Part shown: piece after piece, positions 22,083-30,311 of the stretch
Layout: each line of letters starts with the position of its first letter
Numbering within the stretch: the stretch's first letter is position 1
Assembly (NCBI GenBank): GCA_013388755.1
Contig: JACAEQ010000012.1
Location: forward strand, 1-64,000
DNA length: 64,000 nucleotides
Source: Chloroflexota bacterium
GTDB lineage: Bacteria > Chloroflexota > Chloroflexia > Chloroflexales > Roseiflexaceae
Direction: 5' to 3'
Program-made: the position numbers and the translations under genes
Notes under the pieces: model-generated
Databases searched by the model: none
What the model saw: the letters and a program-made list of their open reading frames with translations, nothing else
What the model was told of the DNA's origin: nothing

Positions 22083-22667
22083 ATGAGCAACATTGAACCA
22101 GATGGCGCAGCATTGATCGCCGAACTCGCTGTGCTACGCACTCGCGTCGCCGAGCTTGAAGAACAGGCAACAAAGGTGCAGCACCTTGAAGCAGCGCTGC
22201 GTGAGCGCGCCGAAGAACACGAACAACTCGTGGCAACGATACGCGCCATCTCGACACCAGTGATCCCGGTGTTCGACGAGATTATTGTGCTCCCACTGGT
22301 CGGAACGGTCGATAGTGCCCGAAGCGCTCAGATCATGGAAACGCTACTTACCGGCGTCCAGGAGTTCAGCGCCGAGTTCGTGATCATTGACATTACCGGC
22401 GTTCCAATCGTTGATACATCGGTCGCAAACCATCTGTTGCAGGCAGCCCGCGCCGCGACATTGCTCGGCGCACAGTGCGTGCTTGTCGGCATCTCGGCTG
22501 ACGTGGCACAGACGATCGTTCAACTCGGCGTCAACCTGTCGAACATCACAACCTGCAGTAACCTTCAGGCCGGCATTACCTTTGCGCTCCAACGCCAGGG
22601 TCGCTCAGTGTCGGAGCGCGGCGACGTTCAGCACGATGCCGTGACATTCGCCGATCTGCGACGCTGA
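22083..22667 (+). CDS. RsbR-type STAS-domain protein
   Basis: A 194-residue protein with an N-terminal coiled coil (residues 10-55, LRTRVAELEEQ) and a C-terminal STAS domain (about 60-165). The motif DITGVPIVDTSVANHLLQAARA matches the RsbR/RsbS co-antagonist family, in which a Thr or Ser near IVDT is phosphorylated by RsbT in stressosomes. The N-terminal sensory globin-like domain of full RsbR is missing, replaced by the coiled coil. No RsbS, RsbT or RsbU gene is adjacent. ATG 22083 is preceded by an AGGGAGC site. A role in a partner-switching or stress signalling module is inferred. Confidence 0.8.
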   Translation: MSNIEPDGAALIAELAVLRTRVAELEEQATKVQHLEAALRERAEEHEQLVATIRAISTPVIPVFDEIIVLPLVGTVDSARSAQIMETLLTGVQEFSAEFVIIDITGVPIVDTSVANHLLQAARAATLLGAQCVLVGISADVAQTIVQLGVNLSNITTCSNLQAGITFALQRQGRSVSERGDVQHDAVTFADLRR

Positions 22668-22672
22668 TGGAG

Positions 22673-23137
22673 CTAGACTGACCGGAAGAGCGGGCGCGGA
22701 TCGGCACTGATGGCTGGCCAGGGAATGGCCAGCAGTACCGCCAGCATGGCCAGACCGGCAAATACCGCGTAGCGCTGATATCGCTTCCCTTCGGGCATGC
22801 GCCTGGCCGTCACATGGCCAACATGCGCGAGCACAACGGCCACCACCATGAGGAGAATGTGCTCGATTACCCAGAAACGTAACACCGATTCGCGCATAGC
22901 ACCGCCGAAATCGGTAAACGCGCGCTGCACCGCCGGGCTGAAGACGCCGTACAGGAGCAATCCGAGGAGTAACTGAATATCCATCGCGATAGTGAAATAC
23001 GAGCCTACGCGAGCAACGGTGGGATCCCACCTGCGCCGGCCCAGCCACCCGACCAGAGCGCGCAGAACAATTAACACGCCAAGGATCACCACAGCCCAGC
23101 GCATATATGAATGCGCAAAAAGCAGAACGTTATACAC
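22673..23137 (-). CDS. four-helix integral membrane protein of unknown function
   Basis: A 154-residue protein with four predicted membrane spans (about 5-27, 45-67, 85-107 and 122-142) and short loops. Histidines fall in or near helices (FAHSYMRW, IEHILLM, LAHVGH), which might bind heme as in small cytochrome b-like proteins, but this is a guess. GTG 23137 is chosen because GGAGGAG lies eight bases upstream. Unusually, it is driven by a perfect consensus promoter with a palindromic operator 190 bp upstream, so expression is probably strong and repressible. It ends convergently 5 bp from the STAS gene. Confidence 0.7.
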   Translation of the reverse strand: MYNVLLFAHSYMRWAVVILGVLIVLRALVGWLGRRRWDPTVARVGSYFTIAMDIQLLLGLLLYGVFSPAVQRAFTDFGGAMRESVLRFWVIEHILLMVVAVVLAHVGHVTARRMPEGKRYQRYAVFAGLAMLAVLLAIPWPAISADPRPLFRSV

Positions 23138-23323
23138 GGACCGTCTCCTCCAGAATCAATTCACGTCAGCACGTGAGGCCTTATCCCGAAGCTGCCACTC
23201 CATTGCCGCTGCAGCTTCCCAGAGGTTCGCACATTGCTGCCACCCTGTCACAAGCATGACGGCGTTCCATCTGCGCCAATCGCAAGGCCCGGCATGCGGT
23301 AGCGCGCAACCAGGAAAGGGTTT

Positions 23324-23370
23324 CCTTACCGGTAGGTAAGGATTATAACTCGTTTGATGCGCCGTGTCAA
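23324..23370 (-). promoter_or_regulatory. perfect sigma70 promoter with palindromic operator
   Basis: On the minus strand TTGACA (23370-23365), exactly 17 bp, TATAAT (23347-23342), then directly downstream the palindrome CCTTACC-TACC-GGTAAGG (23341-23324) covering the expected start site. Seven-base arms and position suggest a TetR-like repressor site, which is inference. It serves the 4-TM protein gene. The 186-nt leader between them contains an 8-bp stem (GAAGCTGC/GCAGCTTC) and a 33-codon frame ending at 23156. The rest of the gap to 23584 holds only the rpe promoter. Confidence 0.75.
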
Positions 23371-23542
23371 TTACAGCACGTGAGGAGCGCGAGCGACAGG
23401 TACGAGTTACGCGGTGGCACGTTTCTGAGTTTCGCCATAGCCTGCGATGGAGCAATCGATCCCGCGACAGCGCCCCGGCCGGGGCGCCGCAACACACTGG
23501 CAAGACGCCCACGCTTCCAGGAGTGGTGTGACCGTCACGAAT

Positions 23543-23550
23543 GGTATAAT
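23543..23550 (+). promoter_or_regulatory. extended -10 promoter of rpe
   Basis: TG-G-TATAAT (TATAAT at 23545-23550) 35 bp before the rpe start; no good -35 box, consistent with an extended -10 type. Confidence 0.5.
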
Positions 23551-23584
23551 GGTGCTCAGAGTCGATCATTGTCCGGAGTCATCC

Positions 23585-24280
23585 GTGTCTGAATCTCGTA
23601 CGAACGCTCGTCCTGTTCGCCTTGCGCCATCCATCCTGGCCGCTGATTTTACGCGCCTCGGCGAGCAAGTGCGTCAAGCCGCCGACGCAGGCGCCGACGC
23701 TCTGCACATTGATGTGATGGATGGCATGTTCGTACCGAATATCAGCATCGGCATACCGATCGTTGCTGCGCTCCGCCGCACCATTGACCTTCCGCTCGAC
23801 TGCCACCTCATGATCGTTGATCCGGAGCGATATCTCGAGGCATTCGTCACTGCCGGTGCCAACCATATCACGGTGCATGTCGAGGCATGCCGCCACCTGC
23901 ATCGCACGGTGCAACAGATTCACGATCTCGGCGTCACTGCCGGCGTTGCGCTCAACCCTGCCACACCGCTCGCTGCGGTTGAAGAGATCCTGCCGGACCT
24001 TGACCTGGTGCTCCTCATGAGTGTGAACCCTGGATTCGGTGGCCAGACCTATATCTCAGGCAGCACTGCGAAGATCGCCCGGCTTCGCCGCATGCTGGAA
24101 GATCAGCATCTGCAGCGGATTGAACTCCAGGTGGATGGGGGTATCGATCGAGCCAATATTGCCGAGGTTGTGACCGCCGGCGCAACCAGTATCGTCGCCG
24201 GCACCGGTGTCTTCAACACACGGCCCGTCGCTGAAACAATGCGGGCATTGCGCCACGCCATCCAGCGTGCACAACCATGA
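23585..24280 (+). CDS. rpe: ribulose-phosphate 3-epimerase
   Basis: A 231-residue TIM-barrel enzyme interconverting ribulose 5-phosphate and xylulose 5-phosphate in the pentose phosphate or Calvin pathways. Family motifs are intact: LAPSILAADF at the N-terminus, HIDVMDGMFVPN (catalytic Asp and metal His), CHLMIVDPERY, LLMSVNPGFGGQ (about 145-156) and the second catalytic Asp in QVDGGI (about 182). GTG 23585 with GGAG ten bases upstream is preferred to an ATG far upstream that would add 46 non-homologous residues. Length is typical. Confidence 0.95.
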   Translation: MSESRTNARPVRLAPSILAADFTRLGEQVRQAADAGADALHIDVMDGMFVPNISIGIPIVAALRRTIDLPLDCHLMIVDPERYLEAFVTAGANHITVHVEACRHLHRTVQQIHDLGVTAGVALNPATPLAAVEEILPDLDLVLLMSVNPGFGGQTYISGSTAKIARLRRMLEDQHLQRIELQVDGGIDRANIAEVVTAGATSIVAGTGVFNTRPVAETMRALRHAIQRAQP

Positions 24281-24359
24281 CATGAGGGCACCGCGCATGT
24301 TAGCGACAGCATCACGTGTGACAATAACGAGAGAGAATCCGTGAGATGAACAGATTGCG

Positions 24360-25133
24360 ATGCGACTGAACACCACCCTGGCGTGCGTTCATCATGATCC
24401 TGAGGGGCGCCTGCGTGCCCAGGCAGAGCGTGCGTTGCCGGTGTTGTGGCGCACCTTTGCCACTATCGTTGTGCGTGTGACCGATGTGACGCCAGAGGCT
24501 GCGCTGGCACCGCTGCGCCAGGCAGGCGCGCTGATCAGTCGCGCTCCTTCGGAGGGGCATCTCCACCTCGGCCGGGCTCGCCGCGAGGCGCTACGCCTCG
24601 GCGCCGACGCAGGCGCAAGCCATGTCCTGTTCTGTGATTTCGATCGCATACTGCACTGGGCCGAGTTTCATCCAGCGGAACTGGTTTCTGTTGCCGGCCT
24701 GATTGCCGCCTACGATTTCACCATCCTCGGGCGCACTGCACGCGCCTTTGACAGCCATCCGCGCGCGCAGCGCGACACCGAGGCAATCGTCAATCGGGTC
24801 TTCGCCCGGGTCAGCGGGCAGCACTGGGATGTGACCGCCGCCGCGCGCGGTGCCTCGGTCCGCGCCGCCAGAGCCATCCTCGCCGGCTGCCCTGACGAAA
24901 CCATCGGTACCGATGTCTCGTGGCCACTCTTCCTGCAACGCACCGGCGGCTTCGCGCTCGGCGCCATTGATACCGAGGGTCTGGAATACGAGACCGCTGA
25001 CCGCTTTCCTGCTGAAGTCGCCGCGGCCGGCGGGCTGGCCGCCTGGATGGAGCGCATAGATGCCGATCCGCGCGAATGGGCACTACGGCTTGAGATTGCA
25101 CGGCTCGAGGTGGAAGCGATGATGGATAGATGA
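24360..25133 (+). CDS. conserved protein with glycosyltransferase-like features
   Basis: A 257-residue soluble protein that I cannot place firmly. Residues 70-100 contain GRARREALRLGADAGASHVLFCDFDR, which reads like the second half of a GT-A nucleotide-sugar fold with a DxD-type acid pair (DFD). A later segment with TIGTDVSWPLFLQ and the AWMERI tail has no clear match. No membrane segments or signal peptide are seen. It lies 79 bp after rpe on the same strand and 145 bp before proS, with only a weak ribosome site. A sugar or nucleotide-sugar role is speculative. Confidence 0.6.
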   Translation: MRLNTTLACVHHDPEGRLRAQAERALPVLWRTFATIVVRVTDVTPEAALAPLRQAGALISRAPSEGHLHLGRARREALRLGADAGASHVLFCDFDRILHWAEFHPAELVSVAGLIAAYDFTILGRTARAFDSHPRAQRDTEAIVNRVFARVSGQHWDVTAAARGASVRAARAILAGCPDETIGTDVSWPLFLQRTGGFALGAIDTEGLEYETADRFPAEVAAAGGLAAWMERIDADPREWALRLEIARLEVEAMMDR

Positions 25134-25278
25134 AGCCTATGGTACAATAGCAGTTCTGCGGGGCGTTTTGCGTTCGCTGCTCCGAAATCGCGCCACGCCA
25201 TTCATATGCGCCAGATCCGTCGCTGCTGATGGCGTTGATTGTGCCAGCTCATCTGCAACCAAGAAAGGTTCGACCGAC

Positions 25279-26721
25279 GTGCCCAAGGATGGAATTACTC
25301 CCCGTGCACACGATTACTCCCAGTGGTACCTTGACATTGTGCAGCAGGCCGACCTGGCCGACTATGCCGAGGTGGTCAAAGGGTGCATTGTGTTTAAGCC
25401 GACCGGCTATGCCATCTGGGAGGCGATTCAGCGCGGGCTTGATGAGCGGATCAAGGCGACCGGCCATGTAAACGCCTACTTCCCATTGCTCATTCCCAAG
25501 AGCTTTCTGATGAAGGAAGCCGAGCATGTCGAAGGGTTTGCGCCTGAGGTTGCAGAAGTAACGCGCGCCAGTGGTGAAGAGCTTGCTGAACCATACGTTA
25601 TTCGCCCGACATCGGAGACGATTATCGGCTATTTCTACTCAAAATGGGTGCGGAGCTATCGCGACCTGCCCTTGCTGATCAACCAGTGGGCCAATGTGAT
25701 GCGCTGGGAAATGCGTACCCGCCCGTTCCTGCGCACCGCCGAGTTCCTCTGGCAGGAGGGCCATACCGTCCACGCCTCCGAAGAAGACGCCGAACGCGAG
25801 ACGTTGATGATCCTCCACGACGTCTATGCCGACTTCGTCGAGAAGGATATGGCCGTTCCGGTGATCAAGGGGCTGAAGAGCGAAAAAGAGAAGTTCCCTG
25901 GCGCGCTCCGCTCGTATTGCATCGAGGCCATGATGCAGGATGGCCGTGCGCTGCAGGCCGGTACATCGCATAACCTGGGGCAGAACTTTGCCAGAGCATT
26001 TGACATCACCTATACCGACCAGAATAATACCATTCAGCTCGCCTGGACGACGAGCTGGGGCGTCAGTACCCGCCTGATCGGCGCGCTGATCATGTCACAC
26101 TCGGATGACGAGGGCCTGGTCGTACCGCCGCGCCTCGCGCCAACGCAGGTGGTCGTCGTCCCGATCTATAAGAACGACACCGAGCGTAGCGCCGTCCTGG
26201 CGGCGATCCAGCAGATCACGGCGGATTGGAAGGGCCGGCTGCGCTTCAAAATTGATGACCGCGATAATCTGACGCCAGGGTTCAAGTTCAATGAGTGGGA
26301 ATTGAAAGGTGTACCGATACGCCTGGAGGTTGGCCCGAAAGATGTGGCGAATAGAAGTGTCGCGATTGCGCGCCGCGATCAGCCGGGGCGTGAGGGGAAA
26401 GTGATCGCGCCGCAAGCCGGCCTCACGGAACGGCTGACGGCACTCCTTGATGCCATCCAGCAGACGCTGTACGATCGTGCACTCGCCTTCCGCAACGCAC
26501 GCACGGCTGATGTGACAACCTACGACGATCTGAAGCAGCAGGTGGAACGCGGCTTTGCACGGTGCTACTGGGCCGGCAGCACCGAGGATGAAAAACGCAT
26601 CCAGGACGAAACGCGCGCAACGATCCGCTGCATCCCGCTTGAGCAACCGCAGCAATCCGGACGTTGCGTCTACACCGGCAAGGAGACTACCCGGCAGGTC
26701 ATCTTCGCGCGCGCCTATTGA
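25279..26721 (+). CDS. proS: prolyl-tRNA synthetase, archaeal/eukaryotic type
   Basis: A 480-residue class II synthetase charging tRNA-Pro. It belongs to the short ProRS form without the approximately 180-residue editing insertion found in E. coli. Motif 2 (VMRWEMRTRPFLRTAEFLWQEGHT) and motif 3 (STRLIGALIMSH) are present. An anticodon-binding domain (VVVVPIYKND) precedes a C-terminal zinc-like domain with Cys in RCYWAG, IRCIP and RCVYTG, and the chain ends in Tyr, all typical of this form. GTG 25279 starts at VPKDGITPRAHDYSQWY; the longer reading frame upstream is not conserved in character. A TACAAT lies near 25142. Confidence 0.95.
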   Translation: MPKDGITPRAHDYSQWYLDIVQQADLADYAEVVKGCIVFKPTGYAIWEAIQRGLDERIKATGHVNAYFPLLIPKSFLMKEAEHVEGFAPEVAEVTRASGEELAEPYVIRPTSETIIGYFYSKWVRSYRDLPLLINQWANVMRWEMRTRPFLRTAEFLWQEGHTVHASEEDAERETLMILHDVYADFVEKDMAVPVIKGLKSEKEKFPGALRSYCIEAMMQDGRALQAGTSHNLGQNFARAFDITYTDQNNTIQLAWTTSWGVSTRLIGALIMSHSDDEGLVVPPRLAPTQVVVVPIYKNDTERSAVLAAIQQITADWKGRLRFKIDDRDNLTPGFKFNEWELKGVPIRLEVGPKDVANRSVAIARRDQPGREGKVIAPQAGLTERLTALLDAIQQTLYDRALAFRNARTADVTTYDDLKQQVERGFARCYWAGSTEDEKRIQDETRATIRCIPLEQPQQSGRCVYTGKETTRQVIFARAY

Positions 26722-27133
26722 ACCACGCGGTATCGTGCCTTACGTGCCTATCCGAACAACGGATGGCTGAATGTCAGTGCGCCCGAAGCGAAGCAATCGC
26801 TGTAGCAAACGCCGCGATGGCTTATGAAGATGAACAATGAACACCGGCATATCCTCGCCGGCAATTGAAACCGCGTCTGGAGGCGCTGCGCGCCGGGCGT
26901 TGGCCTGCGCCGACGCTTCCCCACCCGCGAAGGCGGGTGGCTGGCCGAAGGTTCAGAGGGCCGACTTCAGTCGCCGGCGCACAGCGCATAAGCCGCTAAG
27001 CACCGCACGGCCTCCCTCCCAACCTCCTCCCACCCGGAGGCAACGCCGGGCTTCCTCCCCTGGCGGGGTAGGGCTGGGGTGGGGGCAACGGGCTTACGTG
27101 AAAAGTATTGGCCCTCAGGCCAGCAGCCAGGTA
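26722..27133. other. gap with repeats, no gene
   Basis: This 412-base gap holds a partial copy of the intergenic repeat (26743-26803), a CCACCCGC-GAAG-GCGGGTGG hairpin (26929-26948) and a run of low-complexity C/G text around 27010-27090. No frame with a ribosome site or recognisable product was found. Confidence 0.5.
26743..26803 (+). repeat. partial copy of the GTGCCTATCC...CATTGCGAG repeat
   Basis: It reads GTGCCTATCCGAACAACGGA, then TGAATGTCAGTGCG and CGAAGCGAAGCAATC. It matches the left half of the element at 37215 (CGAATAACGGA, ATGTCATTGCG, CGAAGCGAAACAATC). The right inverted half is absent. Confidence 0.55.
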
Positions 27134-27760
27134 TCAGGCGTTCAATGGTATTTCAGTCAGCACCCGCAGCGCAGCCCGTACCCCGCTATACATGGTCTCC
27201 AGCGCCATTGTCGGTCGCGGGCGATGGTCGCCGTTAGCCTGCGCCGGCAATGATGGCAGGTGGATAAACACGCAGCGTGTCGCAAGATTGTGCAGCGAAC
27301 AGACGTGCAGCGCCGTATAGTAGACCATGTTGCACAGATAGGCGCCCGCCGACAGAGAAAGCTCGGCGGGGACATCGGCGGCGCGTGCCGCCTGAACGAT
27401 ATCGCTCACCGGCGCAGTGGCGAAATAAGCGGCCGGCCCGCCGGGAACAATGGGTTCATCGATCCGCTGCACGCCCGCATTGTCGGGGATCGTAAAATCG
27501 CATAGATTGACCGCAACGCGTTCAACCGCCAGCGCGGCATAGCCATCCGCCTGGCCCAGCATCATGCACGCATCGGGCCGCAGATCGAGCAATGACTCGC
27601 TCAACAGGCGTGGTGCGGCCAGGGCGTCAACAGGGAGGATCGCCGTCACTATCTCGAGGGCATCACTGCCGTCAATCGCGAAGCGACGCACGACCTCCGC
27701 CGATGGATTGATCGAGGCGCCGCCAAACGGCTCAAAACCGGTCAATAACAGGGTTGGCAT
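27134..27760 (-). CDS. pcp: pyrrolidone-carboxylate peptidase
   Basis: A 208-residue cysteine peptidase of family C15 that removes N-terminal pyroglutamate from peptides. The N-terminal LLLTGFEPFGGASINPS is diagnostic. The catalytic triad can be seen: Glu in VERVAVN (about residue 80), Cys in GAYLCNMVYY (about 143) and His in FIHLP (about 167). Length is normal for the family. It is divergent from the dsbB-like gene, with 84 bp between the starts. Confidence 0.93.
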   Translation of the reverse strand: MPTLLLTGFEPFGGASINPSAEVVRRFAIDGSDALEIVTAILPVDALAAPRLLSESLLDLRPDACMMLGQADGYAALAVERVAVNLCDFTIPDNAGVQRIDEPIVPGGPAAYFATAPVSDIVQAARAADVPAELSLSAGAYLCNMVYYTALHVCSLHNLATRCVFIHLPSLPAQANGDHRPRPTMALETMYSGVRAALRVLTEIPLNA

Positions 27761-27844
27761 ACCGATCCTTAGCAGCCTGCGATAAACAGTCGTAGAGCGA
27801 CAGTATACAGCATAAAAAGCTTCAGCCTGACGAGGAACCGCCTT

Positions 27845-28456
27845 ATGGATACTCAGGATATCAAGCCGGCCATCGTCACCGGCAACCTAACCGATGAAGA
27901 CAACAACCTGGCCAGCGAGTTGAGCGAAGATCGCATAACCGCATTTCTGGGCCGCTATGGTCGTCATCTTGCATTGTTACAGGCGTGCGTCGCAATGAGC
28001 GGCAGCCTGTTCATGAGCGAAGCGCTCGGCTGGCCGCCATGCGTCCTCTGCTGGTACCAGCGCATCTTGATGTACCCGCTCACGCTCCTCATCCTCGTTG
28101 GCATTCTGCGGCGCGATCGCGGGTTGCATCTCTATGTGCTGCCGTTGTCGCTCGCGGGTGCGTGCGTCTCGCTCTATCACTACTTGCTCGTCAAAACCGA
28201 CTGGCTCCCCCCCCCACCGTGCCGCGACGGCATTCCATGCACCGTTGACTACCTGGACATCTTCGGTTTTATCAATGTGCCATTCATGGCGCTGACCGCG
28301 TTTCTGGTGATCAGCTTCTTGGCAGGTGCCACAGCGATCGGCGGGGCGACGGAGAACGAGCAATCTCCGTCACTCCGCGATAGCCAGGCGATTGCCGCTT
28401 ACGCAATCATCGCAGTCGTCGTGGCTGCCTTCATCGGCTGGGGCATGGTCATCTGA
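27845..28456 (+). CDS. DsbB/BdbC-family disulfide bond formation protein
   Basis: A 203-residue membrane oxidoreductase that passes electrons from a DsbA-like thiol oxidase to quinone. An unusual hydrophilic N-terminal 40 residues precede four main spans; PPCVLCWYQR (CxxC, about 61-70) and the second pair CRDGIPC (about 124-130), followed by TVDYLDIFGF, are the redox cysteines of the BdbC branch. A fifth hydrophobic stretch closes the protein (AYAIIAVVVAAFIGWG). No DsbA/BdbD gene is adjacent, so its partner lies elsewhere. Confidence 0.88.
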   Translation: MDTQDIKPAIVTGNLTDEDNNLASELSEDRITAFLGRYGRHLALLQACVAMSGSLFMSEALGWPPCVLCWYQRILMYPLTLLILVGILRRDRGLHLYVLPLSLAGACVSLYHYLLVKTDWLPPPPCRDGIPCTVDYLDIFGFINVPFMALTAFLVISFLAGATAIGGATENEQSPSLRDSQAIAAYAIIAVVVAAFIGWGMVI

Positions 28457-28757
28457 CGTGAAAAACCGATAGCCGATAGCGTAAGACCCCTGTGCCGTTG
28501 TCATCCACAGTCTGGTGCGTACACACCTGATGGATGGCGTCGTTGCGGCCTGGCGCAAGCCATTTCCGGACCTGTTTGCAGGGTATTGCATCTCCAGCGG
28601 CGCGCAGCAACGGTGATCCGCGGATGCGCCACCGTTCCTGCACGCCGCGCGCCCCATCGGGGCGCAAGGTTGTTGTACGTTGCTATCGTGAAGCTTTCCA
28701 GCGGAGCCAGCAGTCTACGAACGTCCGTGGAGCTATCCTGGCGGCGCGCCGCCAGGA
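28457..28757. other. intergenic gap with hairpins
   Basis: This 301-base gap holds a 7-bp hairpin GCGCCCC-ATC-GGGGCGC at 28649-28665 and, at its end, the 24-bp palindrome listed separately. No gene is supported. Confidence 0.5.
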
Positions 28758-28758
28758 T
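28735..28758. terminator. 24-bp perfect palindrome at the 3' end of the M42 peptidase gene
   Basis: ATCCTGGCGGCG followed by its exact complement, ending on the last base of the peptidase stop codon. It is a likely terminator hairpin between convergent genes, though without a T-run; a perfect palindrome could also be a protein-binding site. Confidence 0.5.
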
Positions 28759-29849
28759 CATGCCTTCAGCGCCTGCACGGTCTCGGCATCCAGTCGCCTG
28801 ATCACTGCAACCAGCAGTCGTACTGCCTGTTCGAAATCGTCGCGGTGCATGATCGAGGCATGGGTATGAATATAGCGCACCGGAACGCCAATCACCAGTG
28901 ACGGGACGCCGGCGCCAAACAGGTGCATCCGCCCGGCATCGGTACCGCCTCCGGCAATATGGTCTGTCTGAACCGGGATCTGCTCCTCTGCAGCAGTATC
29001 CAGCACCAGGTCGCGCAGGCCCACATGCGGGATCATGCTCCCATCATAGATCAGCACCACCGGACCGTGCGCCAGTTTCCCCTGCGCCTCATCAGGCGTA
29101 ATCCCCGGCGTATCGCCAGCAACGCCTGTATCGAGCGCAAAACCAATATCAGGCGCAATTGCGTAGGTCGTCGTTTGCGCTCCGCGCAACCCGACCTCCT
29201 CCTGAACATTCCCAACAGCATACACTTCGTTCGGATGGCTCTCCTGATGCAGCCGGCGCACAACCTCGATAGCCGCCGCACAGCCAAAGCGATTGTCCCA
29301 TGCCTTGGCCAGCAACAGCTTCTCGTTCTTCATCACGGTAAACGGGCACACCGGCACAACCGGATCGCCCGGGCGCACGCCAAACGACTCGGCTTCAGCT
29401 CGCGATCCGGCGCCAATGTCAATGAACATATTCTTTTTCTCATACACCCTGGTACGTTCATCTTGCGCCAGAACATGGGGTGGCTTGGAGCCGATCACGC
29501 CAATCACCGGCCCCTGGCGCGTCCAGATCTCGACTCGCTGGGCCAGCATCACCTGCTCCCACCAGCCGCCAAGAGTCTGGAACTTCAGAAACCCTTCATC
29601 GGTAATACGCGTCACCATAAAGCCAATCTCGTCGAGATGCCCGGCAAGCGCGATCTTTGGCCCACCCACGCGCCCGACCTTGCGCCCGATAATTGACCCG
29701 AGATTGTCGGTGGAAACGTCGGCGATCGGCTCCAGATAGCGCCGCATAACGCGCCGAACCGGTTCTTCCTGACCAGGTACACCCGGAGCATCGGTCAGTT
29801 CTTTCAGCATCAGTAGCAGATCATCCACATGGTCCTCTTTCTGCATCAT
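28758..29849 (-). CDS. M42 family metallo-aminopeptidase (glutamyl aminopeptidase/endoglucanase M type)
   Basis: A 363-residue cytosolic di-zinc aminopeptidase of the M42/TET family. Metal and catalytic residues are visible: [10 protein letters not shown] (His and Asp), [22 protein letters not shown] (catalytic Glu pair), [13 protein letters not shown] and the final [11 protein letters not shown]. The start is uncertain. ATG 29849 has no close Shine-Dalgarno, and an in-frame GTG at 29828 with AAAGAGG five bases upstream is equally good. It lies directly downstream of the tRNA terminator on the same strand, so it probably has its own promoter or is read through from the tRNAs. Confidence 0.92.
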   Translation of the reverse strand: MMQKEDHVDDLLLMLKELTDAPGVPGQEEPVRRVMRRYLEPIADVSTDNLGSIIGRKVGRVGGPKIALAGHLDEIGFMVTRITDEGFLKFQTLGGWWEQVMLAQRVEIWTRQGPVIGVIGSKPPHVLAQDERTRVYEKKNMFIDIGAGSRAEAESFGVRPGDPVVPVCPFTVMKNEKLLLAKAWDNRFGCAAAIEVVRRLHQESHPNEVYAVGNVQEEVGLRGAQTTTYAIAPDIGFALDTGVAGDTPGITPDEAQGKLAHGPVVLIYDGSMIPHVGLRDLVLDTAAEEQIPVQTDHIAGGGTDAGRMHLFGAGVPSLVIGVPVRYIHTHASIMHRDDFEQAVRLLVAVIRRLDAETVQALKA

Positions 29850-29891
29850 GCAATAGTAGACACCTATGACACCTCCCGCAGCAGTGTGTAC

Positions 29892-29933
29892 AAAAAACCA
29901 GACTACCGCCAGTTGTTGACCGGCGGTAGTCTG
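29892..29933 (-). terminator. terminator of the tRNA-Leu/tRNA-Pro unit
   Basis: On the minus strand a perfect 12-bp stem (CAGACTACCGCC and complement, 11-base loop) is followed by a GG pair and then TTTTTT (29897-29892). It is a textbook intrinsic terminator 10 bp past tRNA-Pro. Confidence 0.85.
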
Positions 29934-29942
29934 CTGTGTGAC

Positions 29943-30019
29943 TGGTCGGGGCGAGTGGATTTGAACCACCGACCTCAGCGACCCGAACGCTGCGCTCTAC
30001 CAGGCTGAGCCACGCCCCG
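29943..30019 (-). tRNA. tRNA-Pro(CGG)
   Basis: Cloverleaf with acceptor CGGGGCG/CGCCCCG, anticodon stem CAGCG/CGCTG and loop TTCGGGT (anticodon CGG), T-loop TTCAAAT and an encoded 3' CCA; 77 nt. It is cotranscribed with tRNA-Leu 21 bp upstream. Confidence 0.95.
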
Positions 30020-30040
30020 ACAGCATGCTCCTGAGCGGAA

Positions 30041-30126
30041 TGGTGCCGAAGGTGGGAGTCGAACCCACACGGAGTCACCTCCAACGGTTTTTGAGACCGT
30101 CGCGTCTGCCATTCCGCCACTTCGGC
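30041..30126 (-). tRNA. tRNA-Leu(CAA)
   Basis: A type II tRNA of 86 nt including the encoded CCA: acceptor GCCGAAG/CTTCGGC, anticodon stem ACGGT/ACCGT with loop CTCAAAA (anticodon CAA), a long variable arm (TGGAGGTGACTCC) and TTCGACT T-loop. Confidence 0.95.
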
Positions 30127-30138
30127 GCTCTACGTGGC

Positions 30139-30167
30139 AGTATAGCGCAAGCCACACAGACTGTCAA
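30139..30167 (-). promoter_or_regulatory. promoter of tRNA-Leu/tRNA-Pro
   Basis: On the minus strand TTGACA (30167-30162), 17 bp, TATACT (30144-30139), 13 bp before the tRNA-Leu 5' end. Confidence 0.85.
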
Positions 30168-30198
30168 ACAGAAGGAACGCGAACCACATCGTTCATGC

Positions 30199-30227
30199 TT
30201 GCATATATTGAACACATGTGCTATACT
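30199..30227 (+). promoter_or_regulatory. promoter of the two-module protein gene
   Basis: TTGCAT (30199-30204), 17 bp, TATACT (30222-30227), preceded by TGTGC (extended -10). It is divergent from the tRNA promoter, with only 31 bp between the two -35 boxes. Confidence 0.7.
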
Positions 30228-30311
30228 GATGGCGGGCATGAGATGGTTCGGCGAATACGAGAAACAGCCTTTGCGCGCAGCGCCCACGGCGGCAAGGCAG
30301 GAGGTACGAGC

